64,000 nucleotides of DNA from JBBIWA01 sp037439425 (GCA_037439425.1 JBBIWA010000014.1:1-64000), one strand, 5' to 3'. Positions 34,180 through 43,959 are shown, counted from the stretch's first letter. Numbers and translations: made by a program. The notes: generated by a model not told the origin, from the sequence alone.

Positions 34180-36246
34180 ATGATCCAGCGGTCAATTCTG
34201 TTTCTCATCTTAATCGTTTCTCTGGCCTTCGCTGCCGACCGCCACCGCCGTGTGCCGACGGTTGACGACCTGCTGCTAGTCAAATCCATCGGCAGCGCGA
34301 ACATCTCACCTGATGGCCAATGGGTCGCCTATACTGTGACCGAAACCGACTTTAAGCAAGATGCCTTCGTCACGCACATCTGGCTCGCCGACACACAAAC
34401 AGGCCGCACCTTTCAACTCACGCGCGGCGAGAAATCCTGCACCAACCCACAATGGTCGCCTGCCAATGATCAAGGCCAATGGCTCGCTTTCACAAGCAGC
34501 CGCGCTGGCGATAAGGATCAAATCTTTGTGATCCGGCCTGACGGTGGCGAGGCCAGGCAGTTGACCAAAACTGAAAACGGCGTAAGCAGCTTCGCCTGGT
34601 CGCACGATGGCAAAAGCATCGCCTTTACGGCTACTGAACCGACATCGCAGGCGATGAGGGAGCGCAAAGAGTATTTGGGCGATTACGAGGTTGTGCGCAA
34701 GGAATATAAACACGCGCACCTCTGGACGATCGAGCTGGCTGAAGCATTGAAAGAGCCAATCGTTGGGACGCAACGCACTAAAGGCACAGATCTCCATGTC
34801 AGCTCCTTCTCCTGGTCGCCCGACGGAAGGCGAATTGCTTTCAGCGCCACGATCAATCCCGATCTGATCAATAGCGGCACGGCAGAGATATACCTGCTGA
34901 ATTTGGCTGACAACTCGGTCCAGAAGATCGTTTCTCAACCTGGGCCGGACAACAACCCGCGCTGGTCGCCCGATGGCAAGCAGCTTATCTTTTCATCGGC
35001 GATGGGCAATCCGAAATACTATTACAGCAACTTGCGGCTGGCCGTGGTTCCGGTTGAAGGCGGCACGCCGCGTTCAATCACGGATGGCTTCGATGAGCGA
35101 CCTGGCTTCGTCGAATGGAATGCCGATGGGATCTATTTTTCGGGACTGCAAAAGACCGCTTCGCACCTCTTCCGCACCGATGTGGCCAGCGGGCGCATCG
35201 TGCGCATCACGAGCCCTGATGATCTGATGGCCGGATCGTTCTCCTTCACGAAAGACGGAAAACAGATCGCTTTCATTGCTGCCTCGCCGACCTCACTGGG
35301 CGAGCTCTTCATCTCGCCGGTTTCAAACTTCGCGCCGCGCAAACTGACCGCGATGACCGATCAGGTCAAGGACTTTATCCTCGGCACACGCGAAGTCATT
35401 GCCTGGAAGAGTCGAGATGGAACGATCATCGAAGGGGTCTTGATCAAACCTGCCGACTTCGATCCATCGAAGAAATATCCGTTGCTGTGCATCATTCACG
35501 GCGGGCCAACAGGCATTGATCGCCCCACGCTGCTCGATGCGCGTTACTATCCGGTGGATATATGGGCTGGACGCGGCGCGCTGATTTTGAAGGTCAACTA
35601 TCGCGGCAGCGCAGGCTACGGCGAAAGGTTCCGCCAGCTCAACTTCCGCAACCTCGGCATCGGCGATGCCTGGGATGTGCTCTCAGGCGTGGACTATTTG
35701 ATCAGCAAGGGCTGGGTGGACCCGCAGCGAGTAGGTTGCATGGGCTGGAGCCAAGGCGGCTACATTTCAGCTTTTCTGACGACTGCGAGCGATCGCTTCG
35801 CAGCCATTTCGGTCGGCGCGGGGATCTCAAACTGGGCGACCTACTACTACAACACCGATATCACGCCTTTCACGATTCAATATCTCGGTGATGATCCGGT
35901 CGATGATCCTGAGATTTATCAAAAGACTTCGCCGATGTCCTACATCAAAAGAGCGCGCACACCGACTTTGATTCAGCACGGCGAATTTGACAGGCGCGTG
36001 CCGATTCCCAATGCTTATGAGTTGCGGCAGGGTCTGGAAGATCGCGGCGTGAAGGTTGAGATGATCGTCTATAAAGGCTACGGCCACGGCATCACCAAAC
36101 CTAAGTCCATGCGTGCGGTGATGCAGCACAATCTCGCGTGGTTCAATCATTACATCTTGGGCGATCCGCCGCCGGACTTCACCAAGCCGGAATTACCGAA
36201 GAAAGAAAGCAAGGAAAAAGGGAAGGAAGTGGCTGGCAACCGATGA
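34180..36246 (+). CDS. S9 family peptidase (prolyl oligopeptidase-like), exported
   Basis: From the ATG at 34180 (AAAGGA upstream), 688 residues. MIQRSILFLILIVSLAFAAD is a signal peptide. A beta-propeller domain occupies about residues 20-410 (SANISPDGQWVAYTVTETDF, WSPDGRRIAFSA, WSPDGKQLIFSS). The C-terminal alpha/beta-hydrolase holds the nucleophile Ser524 in GWSQGG, an Asp in HGEFDRRVPI and a His in GYGHGITKP. It resembles acylaminoacyl- and dipeptidyl-peptidases that trim short peptides, here in the periplasm. The C-terminal tail is Lys/Glu-rich (KKESKEKGKEVAG). Confidence 0.93.
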   Translation: MIQRSILFLILIVSLAFAADRHRRVPTVDDLLLVKSIGSANISPDGQWVAYTVTETDFKQDAFVTHIWLADTQTGRTFQLTRGEKSCTNPQWSPANDQGQWLAFTSSRAGDKDQIFVIRPDGGEARQLTKTENGVSSFAWSHDGKSIAFTATEPTSQAMRERKEYLGDYEVVRKEYKHAHLWTIELAEALKEPIVGTQRTKGTDLHVSSFSWSPDGRRIAFSATINPDLINSGTAEIYLLNLADNSVQKIVSQPGPDNNPRWSPDGKQLIFSSAMGNPKYYYSNLRLAVVPVEGGTPRSITDGFDERPGFVEWNADGIYFSGLQKTASHLFRTDVASGRIVRITSPDDLMAGSFSFTKDGKQIAFIAASPTSLGELFISPVSNFAPRKLTAMTDQVKDFILGTREVIAWKSRDGTIIEGVLIKPADFDPSKKYPLLCIIHGGPTGIDRPTLLDARYYPVDIWAGRGALILKVNYRGSAGYGERFRQLNFRNLGIGDAWDVLSGVDYLISKGWVDPQRVGCMGWSQGGYISAFLTTASDRFAAISVGAGISNWATYYYNTDITPFTIQYLGDDPVDDPEIYQKTSPMSYIKRARTPTLIQHGEFDRRVPIPNAYELRQGLEDRGVKVEMIVYKGYGHGITKPKSMRAVMQHNLAWFNHYILGDPPPDFTKPELPKKESKEKGKEVAGNR

Positions 36247-36251
36247 AGATC

Positions 36252-36310
36252 AACCACGAAGATCACGAAGACCATTTCCGCTCTTTGCGCGCTTCGGGTT
36301 CTTCGTGGTT
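36252..36310. repeat. dispersed CACGAAG palindrome, copy 1
   Basis: AACCACGAAG (36252-36261) pairs with CTTCGTGGTT (36301-36310); inside, GATCACGAAGACC follows. A second copy is at 42634-42703. It lies between two same-strand genes. Confidence 0.6.
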
Positions 36311-36332
36311 ATTTTCCTAAGGAGATTTTCCT

Positions 36333-37964
36333 ATGACGACGATGATGAACACTCCGTTAACGATGCCAGTATTGATGGATCGCGGGCCACTGCTGGCGCC
36401 CGAAGTTGAGATCGTCTCGAAGATGCGCGATCGGATCCACCGCTACACTTACGCTGAGTTGGGCCAGCGCGCGCGGCAACTGGCCAAGGCGCTGACTAAA
36501 CTCGGCGTCAAACAAGGCGACCGCGTGGCAACCTTTGCCTGGAACAGCTACCGGCATCTGGAGATCTATTACGCCGTGCCGTGCATGGGCGCGGTGCTGC
36601 ATACGCTCAACCTCCGGCTCTCGGTCAGCGATCTCGAATACATCATCAATCACGCTGAAGATTCGGTCATCTGCGTGGATCAAGAGCTGCTGCCGCTGCT
36701 GGAGAAGCTGGCCGGAAAGATTCCCACCGTCAAGCATTACATCGTGATGAGCGAGACAGAAGATTTTCAGACCAGCCTGGCTCCGGCGCACAGCTATGAA
36801 GCGTTGCTGGCAGCAGAGAAGCCTGATTTCACCTGGCCCACACTTGATGAGAATGCGCCGATGGGTTTGTGCTACACCAGCGGCACGACCGGCCACCCCA
36901 AGGGCGTGATGTATACGCATCGCTCGAACTATCTGCACACAGTCAGCTCCTCACTGCCCGATGCCTTGGGGCTGAGCCGCCACGACACGGTGATGGCTGT
37001 GGTGCCGATGTTTCATGCTAACGCCTGGGGCTTACCTTACATCTGCTGTATGAACGGCATCAAGCAGGTCTTCCCTGGCCCGACGATGGATGGAGCTTCG
37101 GTCTGTCAACTGCTGCAAGACGAAAAAGTCACCTTCACGGCAGGCGTGCCCACGATCTGGTTGGGGGCGATGGCCGAGTTGCAAGCCAACCCTGGCAAGT
37201 ATGATATCTCGAGTTTGCGCGCGATGCTGTGTGGCGGTTCGGCTCCACCACGCCCCATGATCGATTGGTTTGAGACCAATCTTGGCATCGAGTTCATTCA
37301 CGCCTGGGGCATGACCGAAACCAGCCCTCTGGGCTGCGTCAATCACCTCAAACCGAAGATGAAAGACTGGCCTCACGAGAAGAAGCTGGATGTCAAACAG
37401 CGCGCCGGCATCGTCGCCCCTGGCCTTGAGATTCGCATCGTAGATGATGCCGGCAATGAGGTGCCGCACGATGGCACCACCATGGGGCGCTTGCTGATTC
37501 GCGGCCCGTGGATCGCCAGCGCCTACTATAAAGACCCGGCGCCGGAGAAGTTCCCTGACGGATGGCTCGACACAGGTGACATCGCTACGCTCGATGCAGA
37601 GGGCTATATGGCAATTGCCGACCGCTCGAAGGACCTGGTCAAAAGCGGCGGCGAGTGGATCTCGTCAGTGGACCTGGAGAACGCTATTATGGCCATCCCC
37701 GGCGTAGCTGAAGCTGCGGTCATTGCAGTCCATCATCCGAAATGGCAAGAGCGCCCGCTCGCCTGCGTCGTTCTCAAGCCGGGAGCCAGTGTGACCAAGC
37801 AGCAAATCCTCGATCACCTGGCCGGCCAATTCGCCAAGTGGTGGCTGCCTGATGATGTAGTCTTCATTGACGCGATCCCGAAGACCAGTGTCGGCAAGTT
37901 CGACAAGAAACTGCTGCGCCAACAATACGCCGATTACAAGCTGCCCACAGCCGCGGGAGCTTGA
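36333..37964 (+). CDS. AMP-dependent fatty acid-CoA ligase
   Basis: The 543-residue product is an ANL-superfamily adenylate-forming enzyme. The P-loop is CYTSGTTGHPKGVMYTHRS (residues about 180-198), followed by HAWGMTETSPLG, the ATP/AMP site, DGWLDTGDIATLDAEGYMAI (about 409) and the C-terminal lysine in PKTSVGKFDKK (about 519). The sequence is of the medium/long-chain acyl-CoA synthetase type, which activates fatty acids with ATP and CoA. AAGGAG precedes the ATG. No beta-oxidation gene is adjacent; an enoyl-CoA hydratase is 23 kb away. Confidence 0.93.
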   Translation: MTTMMNTPLTMPVLMDRGPLLAPEVEIVSKMRDRIHRYTYAELGQRARQLAKALTKLGVKQGDRVATFAWNSYRHLEIYYAVPCMGAVLHTLNLRLSVSDLEYIINHAEDSVICVDQELLPLLEKLAGKIPTVKHYIVMSETEDFQTSLAPAHSYEALLAAEKPDFTWPTLDENAPMGLCYTSGTTGHPKGVMYTHRSNYLHTVSSSLPDALGLSRHDTVMAVVPMFHANAWGLPYICCMNGIKQVFPGPTMDGASVCQLLQDEKVTFTAGVPTIWLGAMAELQANPGKYDISSLRAMLCGGSAPPRPMIDWFETNLGIEFIHAWGMTETSPLGCVNHLKPKMKDWPHEKKLDVKQRAGIVAPGLEIRIVDDAGNEVPHDGTTMGRLLIRGPWIASAYYKDPAPEKFPDGWLDTGDIATLDAEGYMAIADRSKDLVKSGGEWISSVDLENAIMAIPGVAEAAVIAVHHPKWQERPLACVVLKPGASVTKQQILDHLAGQFAKWWLPDDVVFIDAIPKTSVGKFDKKLLRQQYADYKLPTAAGA

Positions 37965-38038
37965 ACCCTGGTGGTTCTACGGGCGTGTTTCGCTACGCAA
38001 GCCCTGCGGCGAGACACGCCCGTTGCCAGCAGTGCGCT

Positions 38039-41000
38039 TCACTGTCCGCTGACCGTCGCCGGCTTGACGTAAACCGCAGGCACGTTCTGATCACGCACCA
38101 GCTTATTGAAGGCAGGCAGCTCAGCGTTCATAACCTGCCTCAGCTTTTGCAACTGCGCGTTGATCTTACCGACCAGCTCATTGTAGACCGCGATGGATTG
38201 ATCGGTCGGAGCGGCGTCAGCGCTCGCCACCACGCCTGCCAGCGCAGCGAGTTTGTTGTTGAGCTTGATCGGGAAGTTGAGCGGGTCCTGATTACTCTGG
38301 TTTTTGGTCTGATAGAGCTCTTCCTCAATCGCCGTCAATTTGTCGTTGAGCGCTTTCCCGGCATCCACAATCGCCTTGCCATTAGGCTGATCTTTGGCGC
38401 GTCTGGCGATCTCATCAACCTGTCTGCGCACGTCACGGATCTGGATGATCGCTTCGTGAGTCTCACTGAGCTTGTCGCGAATTTTCAGAAGCAGATCGAA
38501 CTGTTTGGCGAACTCAGCCTGAGTGGTGGCAAGGCGCGGGTCTTTTTTGACCTCAAAACTCTCAGTCAGGCTCTTGCCGCCAACGGTGAGCCGGACTTGA
38601 TAGGTGCCCGGCACAGCGCGGGGCCCTTGTGTATTGCCAGCCCACATAATCAGACCGGGGAACCTGGTGGCAGCTGGATACCTGAAGTCCCAGATGAAGC
38701 GATTCAAGCCAGCTTCAGCAGGTAGCCGGCTGGGCCCGCCGCCACGGAAGAAAAATTCTTCTTCACCGGATGGCGGCCCAGATGGTTCGTCAACGGCTTT
38801 ACTGCTAAACTTTTTGACCAGCTTGCCAGCGCTATCGAGGATCTCCAGCGTGAGCTCACCTTCCGGTTTGTTCTTCAGGTAATAAAAGATCACTGCCCCG
38901 TTGGGTGGATTTTGCCCTACGACAGCAGTGGGCGGCAACTGGAAGCCACCGCCGCCCATCCGGTAAGCGTCCTCCGGTTTGAAGAGATGCGCTTCGGCTC
39001 TGGCTATCGCATCTGACATCTGATGCAACACCGGCAGGTCATCGAGGATCCAGAAGGAACGCCCTTGCGTGGCGAGGATCAGGTCTTTTTCACGCTTGTG
39101 TACTGCGATGTCGGTGATCGGTACAACCGGCAAATTGTTTTGCAGCGAGACCCAGTTTTCACCATCATCGAACGAGACGTAGATACCAGTCTCAGTGCCC
39201 GCATAGAGCAAGCCGCGGCGATGCGGGTCAGCGCGGATCACGCGCGTGAAAGCATCTTCAGCAATGCCGTTCACGATCTTCTTCCACGTCTTGCCGTAAT
39301 CGTTGGTCTTGTAAAGGTAGGGCTTGTAATCGTCCCACTTGTACATGGTGGCGGCAATGTAAGCTGTGCCCGCCTCATGCGGTGAGGCTTCGATGGAATT
39401 GATTTGGATCCATTCTGGGATCTCTTTCGGCGTGACATTCTCCCACTTCTTGCCGCCATCGCGTGTGACGTGCACCAGACCGTCATCTGAACCAACCCAG
39501 ATCAAGCCCTTCTGCAAGGGTGACTCCATGAGGGTGAAGATCGTGCAGTAATACTCGATGCTGGTATTGTCTTTGGTGATCGGGCCGCCGGAAGGGCCTT
39601 GTTTGGATTTGTCGTTGCGCGTCAGGTCGGGGCTGATCACTTCCCAGCTCTGACCTTCATTGGTGGACCTGTGCAACACATTGCTTGCGGCATAAAGCGT
39701 GCTCGCATCGTGGGGCGAAAAGACTATCGGGAAATTCCACTGGAAGCGATACTTCAATTCCGCCGCGCCCCAGCCCATCGGATTATCAGGCCAGGGGCTG
39801 ACGTTACGCAACTGTCCGGTGCGATGATCGTAGCGTGTGATCAGGCCGCCATAAGAGCCTGCAAAGACGATGTTAGAATCCTTCGGGTGCGGCGCAATCC
39901 AGCCACTTTCACCGCCGCCCACAGCGTGCCAGTGCGTGCGGTCAATACCGAAGTCAACCGTGCGACTCGGAATCTTAACAGTTGAGTTGTCCTGCTGCGC
40001 GCCGTAGACGTGATAGGGGAAATCATTGTCCACGATGACGCGATAAAACTGCGCCGTCGGTTGATCCTGCGCGGTCCAGGTCCGGCCACCATTGAACGAA
40101 ACATTCGCGCCACCATCGTTGCTGTTGATCATGCGCAGCGGATCGTTCGGCGCAATCCACAGATCGTGATTATCCCCATGTGGGACGCTGATGGTCGTGT
40201 AGGTGCGCCCACCATCGGTGGACTTGTAGAAGCCGGTGTTGAGCACATAGACCGTGTCAGCGCTCACCGGATCAGCATAGATGCGCGTGTAGTACCAGGC
40301 GCGCTGCCGCAGTCGCCGCTCCTGATTGACGCGCGTCCAGCTCAGGCCACCATTGTCCGAACGAAAGACGCCGCCGTCTTCAGCTTCAATGATGGCCCAA
40401 ACACGCTCTGGATTAGCCGGAGAAACCGTGATACCGACTTTGCCAATGAGGCCTTTGGGCAGGCCGGGATTGCGCGTCAATTCAGTCCAGGTATCGCCGC
40501 CATCGGTGGATTTGAAGATGCCGCTGCCGGGACCGCCACTCTCCAGCGTGTAAGGCGTGCGATAGACCTCCCAGAATCCAGCATAGATGATATTGGGATT
40601 AGTTGGGTCCAGGATCAGATCGACTGCGCCGGCCTTGTTGCTGCGATAGAGGACCTTCTCCCAGCTCTTGCCGCCATCCCTGGTGCGAAAGACGCCGCGC
40701 TCTTCATTTGGCCCCCAGACATGGCCAAGTGCGGCAACATAGACGATGTGGGGATTGCGCGGATGGACGCGCACACGACCGATCTGGCGGGTCTCTTTCA
40801 AGCCAACGTGCTTCCACGTCTTGCCCGCATCCATTGATTTGTACACCCCATCGCCGTGCGAGACGTTGCCGCGGATGGGCACTTCGCCCATCCCGACGTA
40901 GATGATGTTGGGATCAGATTCAGCTACCCCAATAGCTCCGACTGAACCGGTGCCAAACTGCCCATCTGAAACCGGGAACCAATTCATTCCGCCATCAGTC

Positions 41001-41251
41001 GTCTTCCAGACACCGCCGCCGCAGGCGCCAAAGTAATAGACCATAGGTTGTGAACTGACACCGGCGACAGCCGTTACGCGCCCGCCGCGATACGGGCCGA
41101 TGCTGCGCCACTGCAGCGATTTGAGGATCTTTCCTGTTTCAGATGCTGATTGCGCCTGGACTGACAGCCACGAAAGGCTGATTGCGAGGCTCAGCATCAA
41201 CAGCGAAATGAGAACTGCTGGACGTTGAATAAAGCGTTGAAATCTCTTCAT
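38039..41251 (-). CDS. exported VPS10/sortilin-like beta-propeller protein
   Basis: From the ATG at 41251, 1070 residues; GGAG at 41260-41263 supports this start, and the frame to 41350 lies in a repeat. MKRFQRFIQRPAVLISLLML begins a signal peptide. About 700 residues follow with many Asp-box/BNR motifs (KTTDGGMNWF, KSMDAGKTW, RTRDGGKSWE, KSTDGGDTW, RSDNGGLSW), as in sialidase-fold and Vps10 propellers. From about 760 a linker leads to a C-terminal domain (LVKKFSSKAVDEPSG, FIWDFRYPAATRFPGLIMWA) and a helical end. No catalytic site is identified. In this phylum such proteins are frequently labelled glycosyl hydrolase without proof. Confidence 0.87.
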   Translation of the reverse strand: MKRFQRFIQRPAVLISLLMLSLAISLSWLSVQAQSASETGKILKSLQWRSIGPYRGGRVTAVAGVSSQPMVYYFGACGGGVWKTTDGGMNWFPVSDGQFGTGSVGAIGVAESDPNIIYVGMGEVPIRGNVSHGDGVYKSMDAGKTWKHVGLKETRQIGRVRVHPRNPHIVYVAALGHVWGPNEERGVFRTRDGGKSWEKVLYRSNKAGAVDLILDPTNPNIIYAGFWEVYRTPYTLESGGPGSGIFKSTDGGDTWTELTRNPGLPKGLIGKVGITVSPANPERVWAIIEAEDGGVFRSDNGGLSWTRVNQERRLRQRAWYYTRIYADPVSADTVYVLNTGFYKSTDGGRTYTTISVPHGDNHDLWIAPNDPLRMINSNDGGANVSFNGGRTWTAQDQPTAQFYRVIVDNDFPYHVYGAQQDNSTVKIPSRTVDFGIDRTHWHAVGGGESGWIAPHPKDSNIVFAGSYGGLITRYDHRTGQLRNVSPWPDNPMGWGAAELKYRFQWNFPIVFSPHDASTLYAASNVLHRSTNEGQSWEVISPDLTRNDKSKQGPSGGPITKDNTSIEYYCTIFTLMESPLQKGLIWVGSDDGLVHVTRDGGKKWENVTPKEIPEWIQINSIEASPHEAGTAYIAATMYKWDDYKPYLYKTNDYGKTWKKIVNGIAEDAFTRVIRADPHRRGLLYAGTETGIYVSFDDGENWVSLQNNLPVVPITDIAVHKREKDLILATQGRSFWILDDLPVLHQMSDAIARAEAHLFKPEDAYRMGGGGFQLPPTAVVGQNPPNGAVIFYYLKNKPEGELTLEILDSAGKLVKKFSSKAVDEPSGPPSGEEEFFFRGGGPSRLPAEAGLNRFIWDFRYPAATRFPGLIMWAGNTQGPRAVPGTYQVRLTVGGKSLTESFEVKKDPRLATTQAEFAKQFDLLLKIRDKLSETHEAIIQIRDVRRQVDEIARRAKDQPNGKAIVDAGKALNDKLTAIEEELYQTKNQSNQDPLNFPIKLNNKLAALAGVVASADAAPTDQSIAVYNELVGKINAQLQKLRQVMNAELPAFNKLVRDQNVPAVYVKPATVSGQ

Positions 41252-41259
41252 GGTGAATT

Positions 41260-41362
41260 CTCCTACGGAAAATCCCGGGTGCGCACGCTTCTGAGCGCCT
41301 TCTTCTACATTAAGCAACCCGTGATCAGAGACCGGGCGCGCCAGAGGCATGTACCCAGGATA
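41260..41362. repeat. REPIN-like inverted pair; edge forms a ribosome binding site
   Basis: CTCCTACGGAAAATCC at 41260-41275 runs into CGGGTGCGCACGC and a hairpin, and CGCGCCAGAGGCATGTACCC near 41340-41359 is the opposite unit. On the minus strand, the first four bases give GGAG, 8 nt from the start of the beta-propeller gene. Confidence 0.6.
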
Positions 41363-41368
41363 TTTTTA

Positions 41369-42385
41369 TCACTTATGCGAAATCACTACCTGTTCCAAAG
41401 TGGGCGGCAGAGGGTGAAATTCACTGCGTGCAAATCCGGCGTTGGCAAACATTCGTTCGTACTCCGCAAAAGTGTAAGCATCTCCGCTCGGGGTCGTACC
41501 TAGCATGATCATGGCGAAAGCAGCCGCACTGGGCGGGCTGATCCGGTCTTCATTGGGAATAAAATCGAGCGTGACGGCGCGCCCGCCCTCAGCGAGTGCC
41601 GCGTGAACCTTCCTGAGCACCTTCTCGCAAGTGGCCATATCGAAGTGGTGCAAAAAGTTGGTCAGGAAGACCAGATCATAGCCGCTGCCCAGATCTACTT
41701 CAAAGGCGCTGCCGGCAATGGTGCTGAAGCGATGGCTTATGCCGGCAGCTTTGGCGTTCTCTTTAGCCACCTCGAGCACATTGGCCCAATCCAGCGCGAC
41801 TACTTCAGCCTTCGGATGATGCTGGGCAAAGGTGATCCCATACATGCCGTGACCGGCGGCGATATCGAGCACCCGCCATCTTCGAGCAGGGTCGCCCCTG
41901 AGAAGCTTGACCAACTCTTGAGCCGGCAACCTGGCCACCGCAGCCATGGAACGCGCGAACTTCACCCAGATGGGATTTTCGGCTGAGACGGTGCCCTCTT
42001 CAGCTATCACCGTCCCGCCTTTGCGCACCGCAGCCGTCAACTCTTTGAACCCATCGGTCAACATAGGCGAGAGCAAGAATTCGATCGCCGAACCCAGGTA
42101 AGAAGGAGAACGCCGATCGAGAAACATCGCCGTGTCTGGAGTCAGACGGTAGCGATGATCTTCCTTGATCAGAAAGCCAATAATGGTCAGGTAATCGCAC
42201 AAGATGCGCGTGCCACGTTCAGAAGCTGCGCATCTGGCGGCGATCTCTTGAGCCGTCGCATTCCCTTCGCCGATGGCGGTAAAGAGATTTAACTCGATGG
42301 CTGCTTTGATCGCAGCGGTTCGGATGTGGGCATTAACCGTATCGAAGAATAATGCGGGTGAAAGCTCCGCAATCTGGCTAGGCAT
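41369..42385 (-). CDS. SAM-dependent O-methyltransferase-like protein
   Basis: The 338-residue product has an N-terminal winged-helix dimerisation domain (AAIKAAIELNLFTAI, EIAARCAASERGTRILCDYL, residues about 25-90) and a C-terminal class I methyltransferase domain with the SAM loop VLDIAAGHGMYGITFAQHHP (about 171-190) and VALDWANVLEVAKENAKAAG. This matches the plant-type and polyketide O-methyltransferase family (Methyltransf_2). The acceptor is not known; the usual catalytic His is not obvious, although LTNFLHHFDMATCEKVLRKV has candidate histidines. The start is supported by CAGGAG 4 nt upstream, itself contributed by a REP-like edge. No biosynthetic cluster surrounds it. Confidence 0.87.
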   Translation of the reverse strand: MPSQIAELSPALFFDTVNAHIRTAAIKAAIELNLFTAIGEGNATAQEIAARCAASERGTRILCDYLTIIGFLIKEDHRYRLTPDTAMFLDRRSPSYLGSAIEFLLSPMLTDGFKELTAAVRKGGTVIAEEGTVSAENPIWVKFARSMAAVARLPAQELVKLLRGDPARRWRVLDIAAGHGMYGITFAQHHPKAEVVALDWANVLEVAKENAKAAGISHRFSTIAGSAFEVDLGSGYDLVFLTNFLHHFDMATCEKVLRKVHAALAEGGRAVTLDFIPNEDRISPPSAAAFAMIMLGTTPSGDAYTFAEYERMFANAGFARSEFHPLPPTLEQVVISHK

Positions 42386-42389
42386 CTGA

Positions 42390-42578
42390 CTCCTGCGGAA
42401 AATCCTGGGTATGCACGCATCCTTGCGTGCTCATTGGAGCTGAAAATCTTGCACGCTAGATCAGCGTGCGTACCCAGGCTTAGAAAATCTCTGGGAGCGC
42501 ATGCATCCTTGCGTGCCTGTCTTCGTCGAGTAGGCTATTACCGAAGACCAAGCACGCTAGAAGCGTGCGCTCGTGAGG
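42390..42578. repeat. two REPIN-like inverted pairs in tandem
   Basis: Units at 42404-42431 (CCTGGGTATGCACGCATCCT), 42451-42478 (inverse, GCACGCTAGATCAGCGTGCG), 42491-42517 (CTGGGAGCGCATGCATCCTT) and 42551-42578 (inverse, AGCACGCTAGAAGCGTGCGC) form two facing pairs. The edge at 42390-42405 (CTCCTGCGGAAAATCC) is the methyltransferase gene's SD on the minus strand. Confidence 0.75.
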
Positions 42579-42633
42579 GTTTCATCATCTCAGGGCGCCG
42601 TCGAAGACGACATGAAAGACTCCTCTGAAAGGG

Positions 42634-42703
42634 AACCACGAAGGCCACGCAACGTCACGAAGAGAGGCAGATGATCTTTGTTTGCTTCGTGATCTTCGTG
42701 GTT
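42634..42703. repeat. dispersed CACGAAG palindrome, copy 2
   Basis: AACCACGAAG (42634-42643) pairs with CTTCGTGGTT (42694-42703), with CACGAAG/CTTCGTG again inside. It matches copy 1 at 36252-36310. No gene is seen from 42386 to 42984. Confidence 0.6.
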
Positions 42704-42773
42704 TATTTGTTTCTGCTGCGCCGTCCGTGACGGCCTGAACGACTTCTCTGAAAATAAACTACCAAGAACCGAA

Positions 42774-42805
42774 CCTCAGACCCCCGACCAATAAGAGGTC
42801 TGAGG
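42774..42805. other. perfect 9-bp hairpin
   Basis: CCTCAGACC (42774-42782) pairs with GGTCTGAGG (42797-42805) around a 14-nt loop. It is about 180 bp upstream of rnz. A terminator or regulatory role cannot be decided. Confidence 0.4.
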
Positions 42806-42984
42806 TCTGAATCTCTTTGCTTATCTGGCATCAGGTCTGGTATATCTTAAGTCCGTTGTCACGATTGAGCAACGCTTCAAGCGCACACGGATGAGACAGA
42901 GCAAACTGATCTCGACGAGCCGCTGCTGCGGCGTCGCATCAGCTTCATCTGTTTCATCCGTCTTTTATTCAGAGGTAGTAAGAA

Positions 42985-43959
42985 GTGATCACTAAAATCA
43001 TTCCGCTCGGCACCAGTTCAGGCAAACCGACGCTCACGCGCAATGTCAGCGCCACGGCTATCTTGGGCGAGGGCGAGTGGTGGTTGTTTGACTGCGGCGA
43101 AGGTACGCAGATGCAGATTGTGCGCGCCGGACTGTCGTTTCATCGTCTGGCGGGAATTTTTATCACGCATCTGCACGGCGATCATTTCAACGGGCTGGCT
43201 GGCCTGCTCTCCACGCTCGGCCTTAATCAGCGAGAGCATGAGCTAACGCTGGTCGGTCCGCCCGGCCTTGGCGAGTACCTTGACCTGGTCCGACGGTTGC
43301 GGATTTTGTATCTCAATTTTCCGCTCCGTCTGCGCGAAGTGAGCCAAGCGGATTTCGGTACCGGAAGCAGCGATGAAGGTTTGCCCGGCAATCCGCTGCT
43401 CGTTTATGAGTCGGAGAAATATACAGTGATCACGCTGCCGCTCGATCATCGCCTCTTCGCGCTGGGCTATCGCGTCCAGGAGCGAACTCGTCCGGGGCGG
43501 TTTAATGTCGCACGAGCGCGTGAGCTGGGCATTCCCGAAGGCCCGCTCTATGGACAGTTGCAGCGCGGCTTTGACATTCGGCTTCCTGATGGTCGCGTCA
43601 TTCATCCTTCAGATGTGCTTGGCCCACCGCGTCCCGGCAAAGCGGTAGCCTATTGTCTTGACACACGCCCCTGCGCCAATGCGGTTGAGCTGTCACGCCA
43701 GGCCCACTATCTGATTCACGAAGCGACTTACACGGAAGACTTGATTGATGAAGCGCACCTCTATGGCCATTCGACTGCGGCGCAGGCGGCGCGCACCGCT
43801 CGCCTGGCTGGAGCCGAGCGTCTGTTGATTACTCATTTCAGCTCGCGCTTCCCTGATGCCAAGCCGTTGCTGGCTGAAGCCCGCGCCATCTTCCCCGCCA
43901 CCACTATGGCGGAAGAGCTGGTGGAGATAGAAGTAAAGGTAGAGCATCGCCATGGATGA
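42985..43959 (+). CDS. rnz: ribonuclease Z-like protein (tRNA 3' processing endonuclease)
   Basis: The 324-residue product starts at a GTG (agaggtag upstream) and begins MITKIIPLGTSSGKPTLTRN. The metallo-beta-lactamase zinc motif is THLHGDHFNG (residues about 61-70); later ligands include LDHRLFALGYR, TYTEDLIDEAHLYGHST and LLITHFSSRF. RNase Z cleaves 3' trailers of tRNA precursors. The stop overlaps the MATE gene start by 8 bp (ATGGATGA), implying coupled translation. A short form, as typical of bacteria. Confidence 0.9.
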   Translation: MITKIIPLGTSSGKPTLTRNVSATAILGEGEWWLFDCGEGTQMQIVRAGLSFHRLAGIFITHLHGDHFNGLAGLLSTLGLNQREHELTLVGPPGLGEYLDLVRRLRILYLNFPLRLREVSQADFGTGSSDEGLPGNPLLVYESEKYTVITLPLDHRLFALGYRVQERTRPGRFNVARARELGIPEGPLYGQLQRGFDIRLPDGRVIHPSDVLGPPRPGKAVAYCLDTRPCANAVELSRQAHYLIHEATYTEDLIDEAHLYGHSTAAQAARTARLAGAERLLITHFSSRFPDAKPLLAEARAIFPATTMAEELVEIEVKVEHRHG

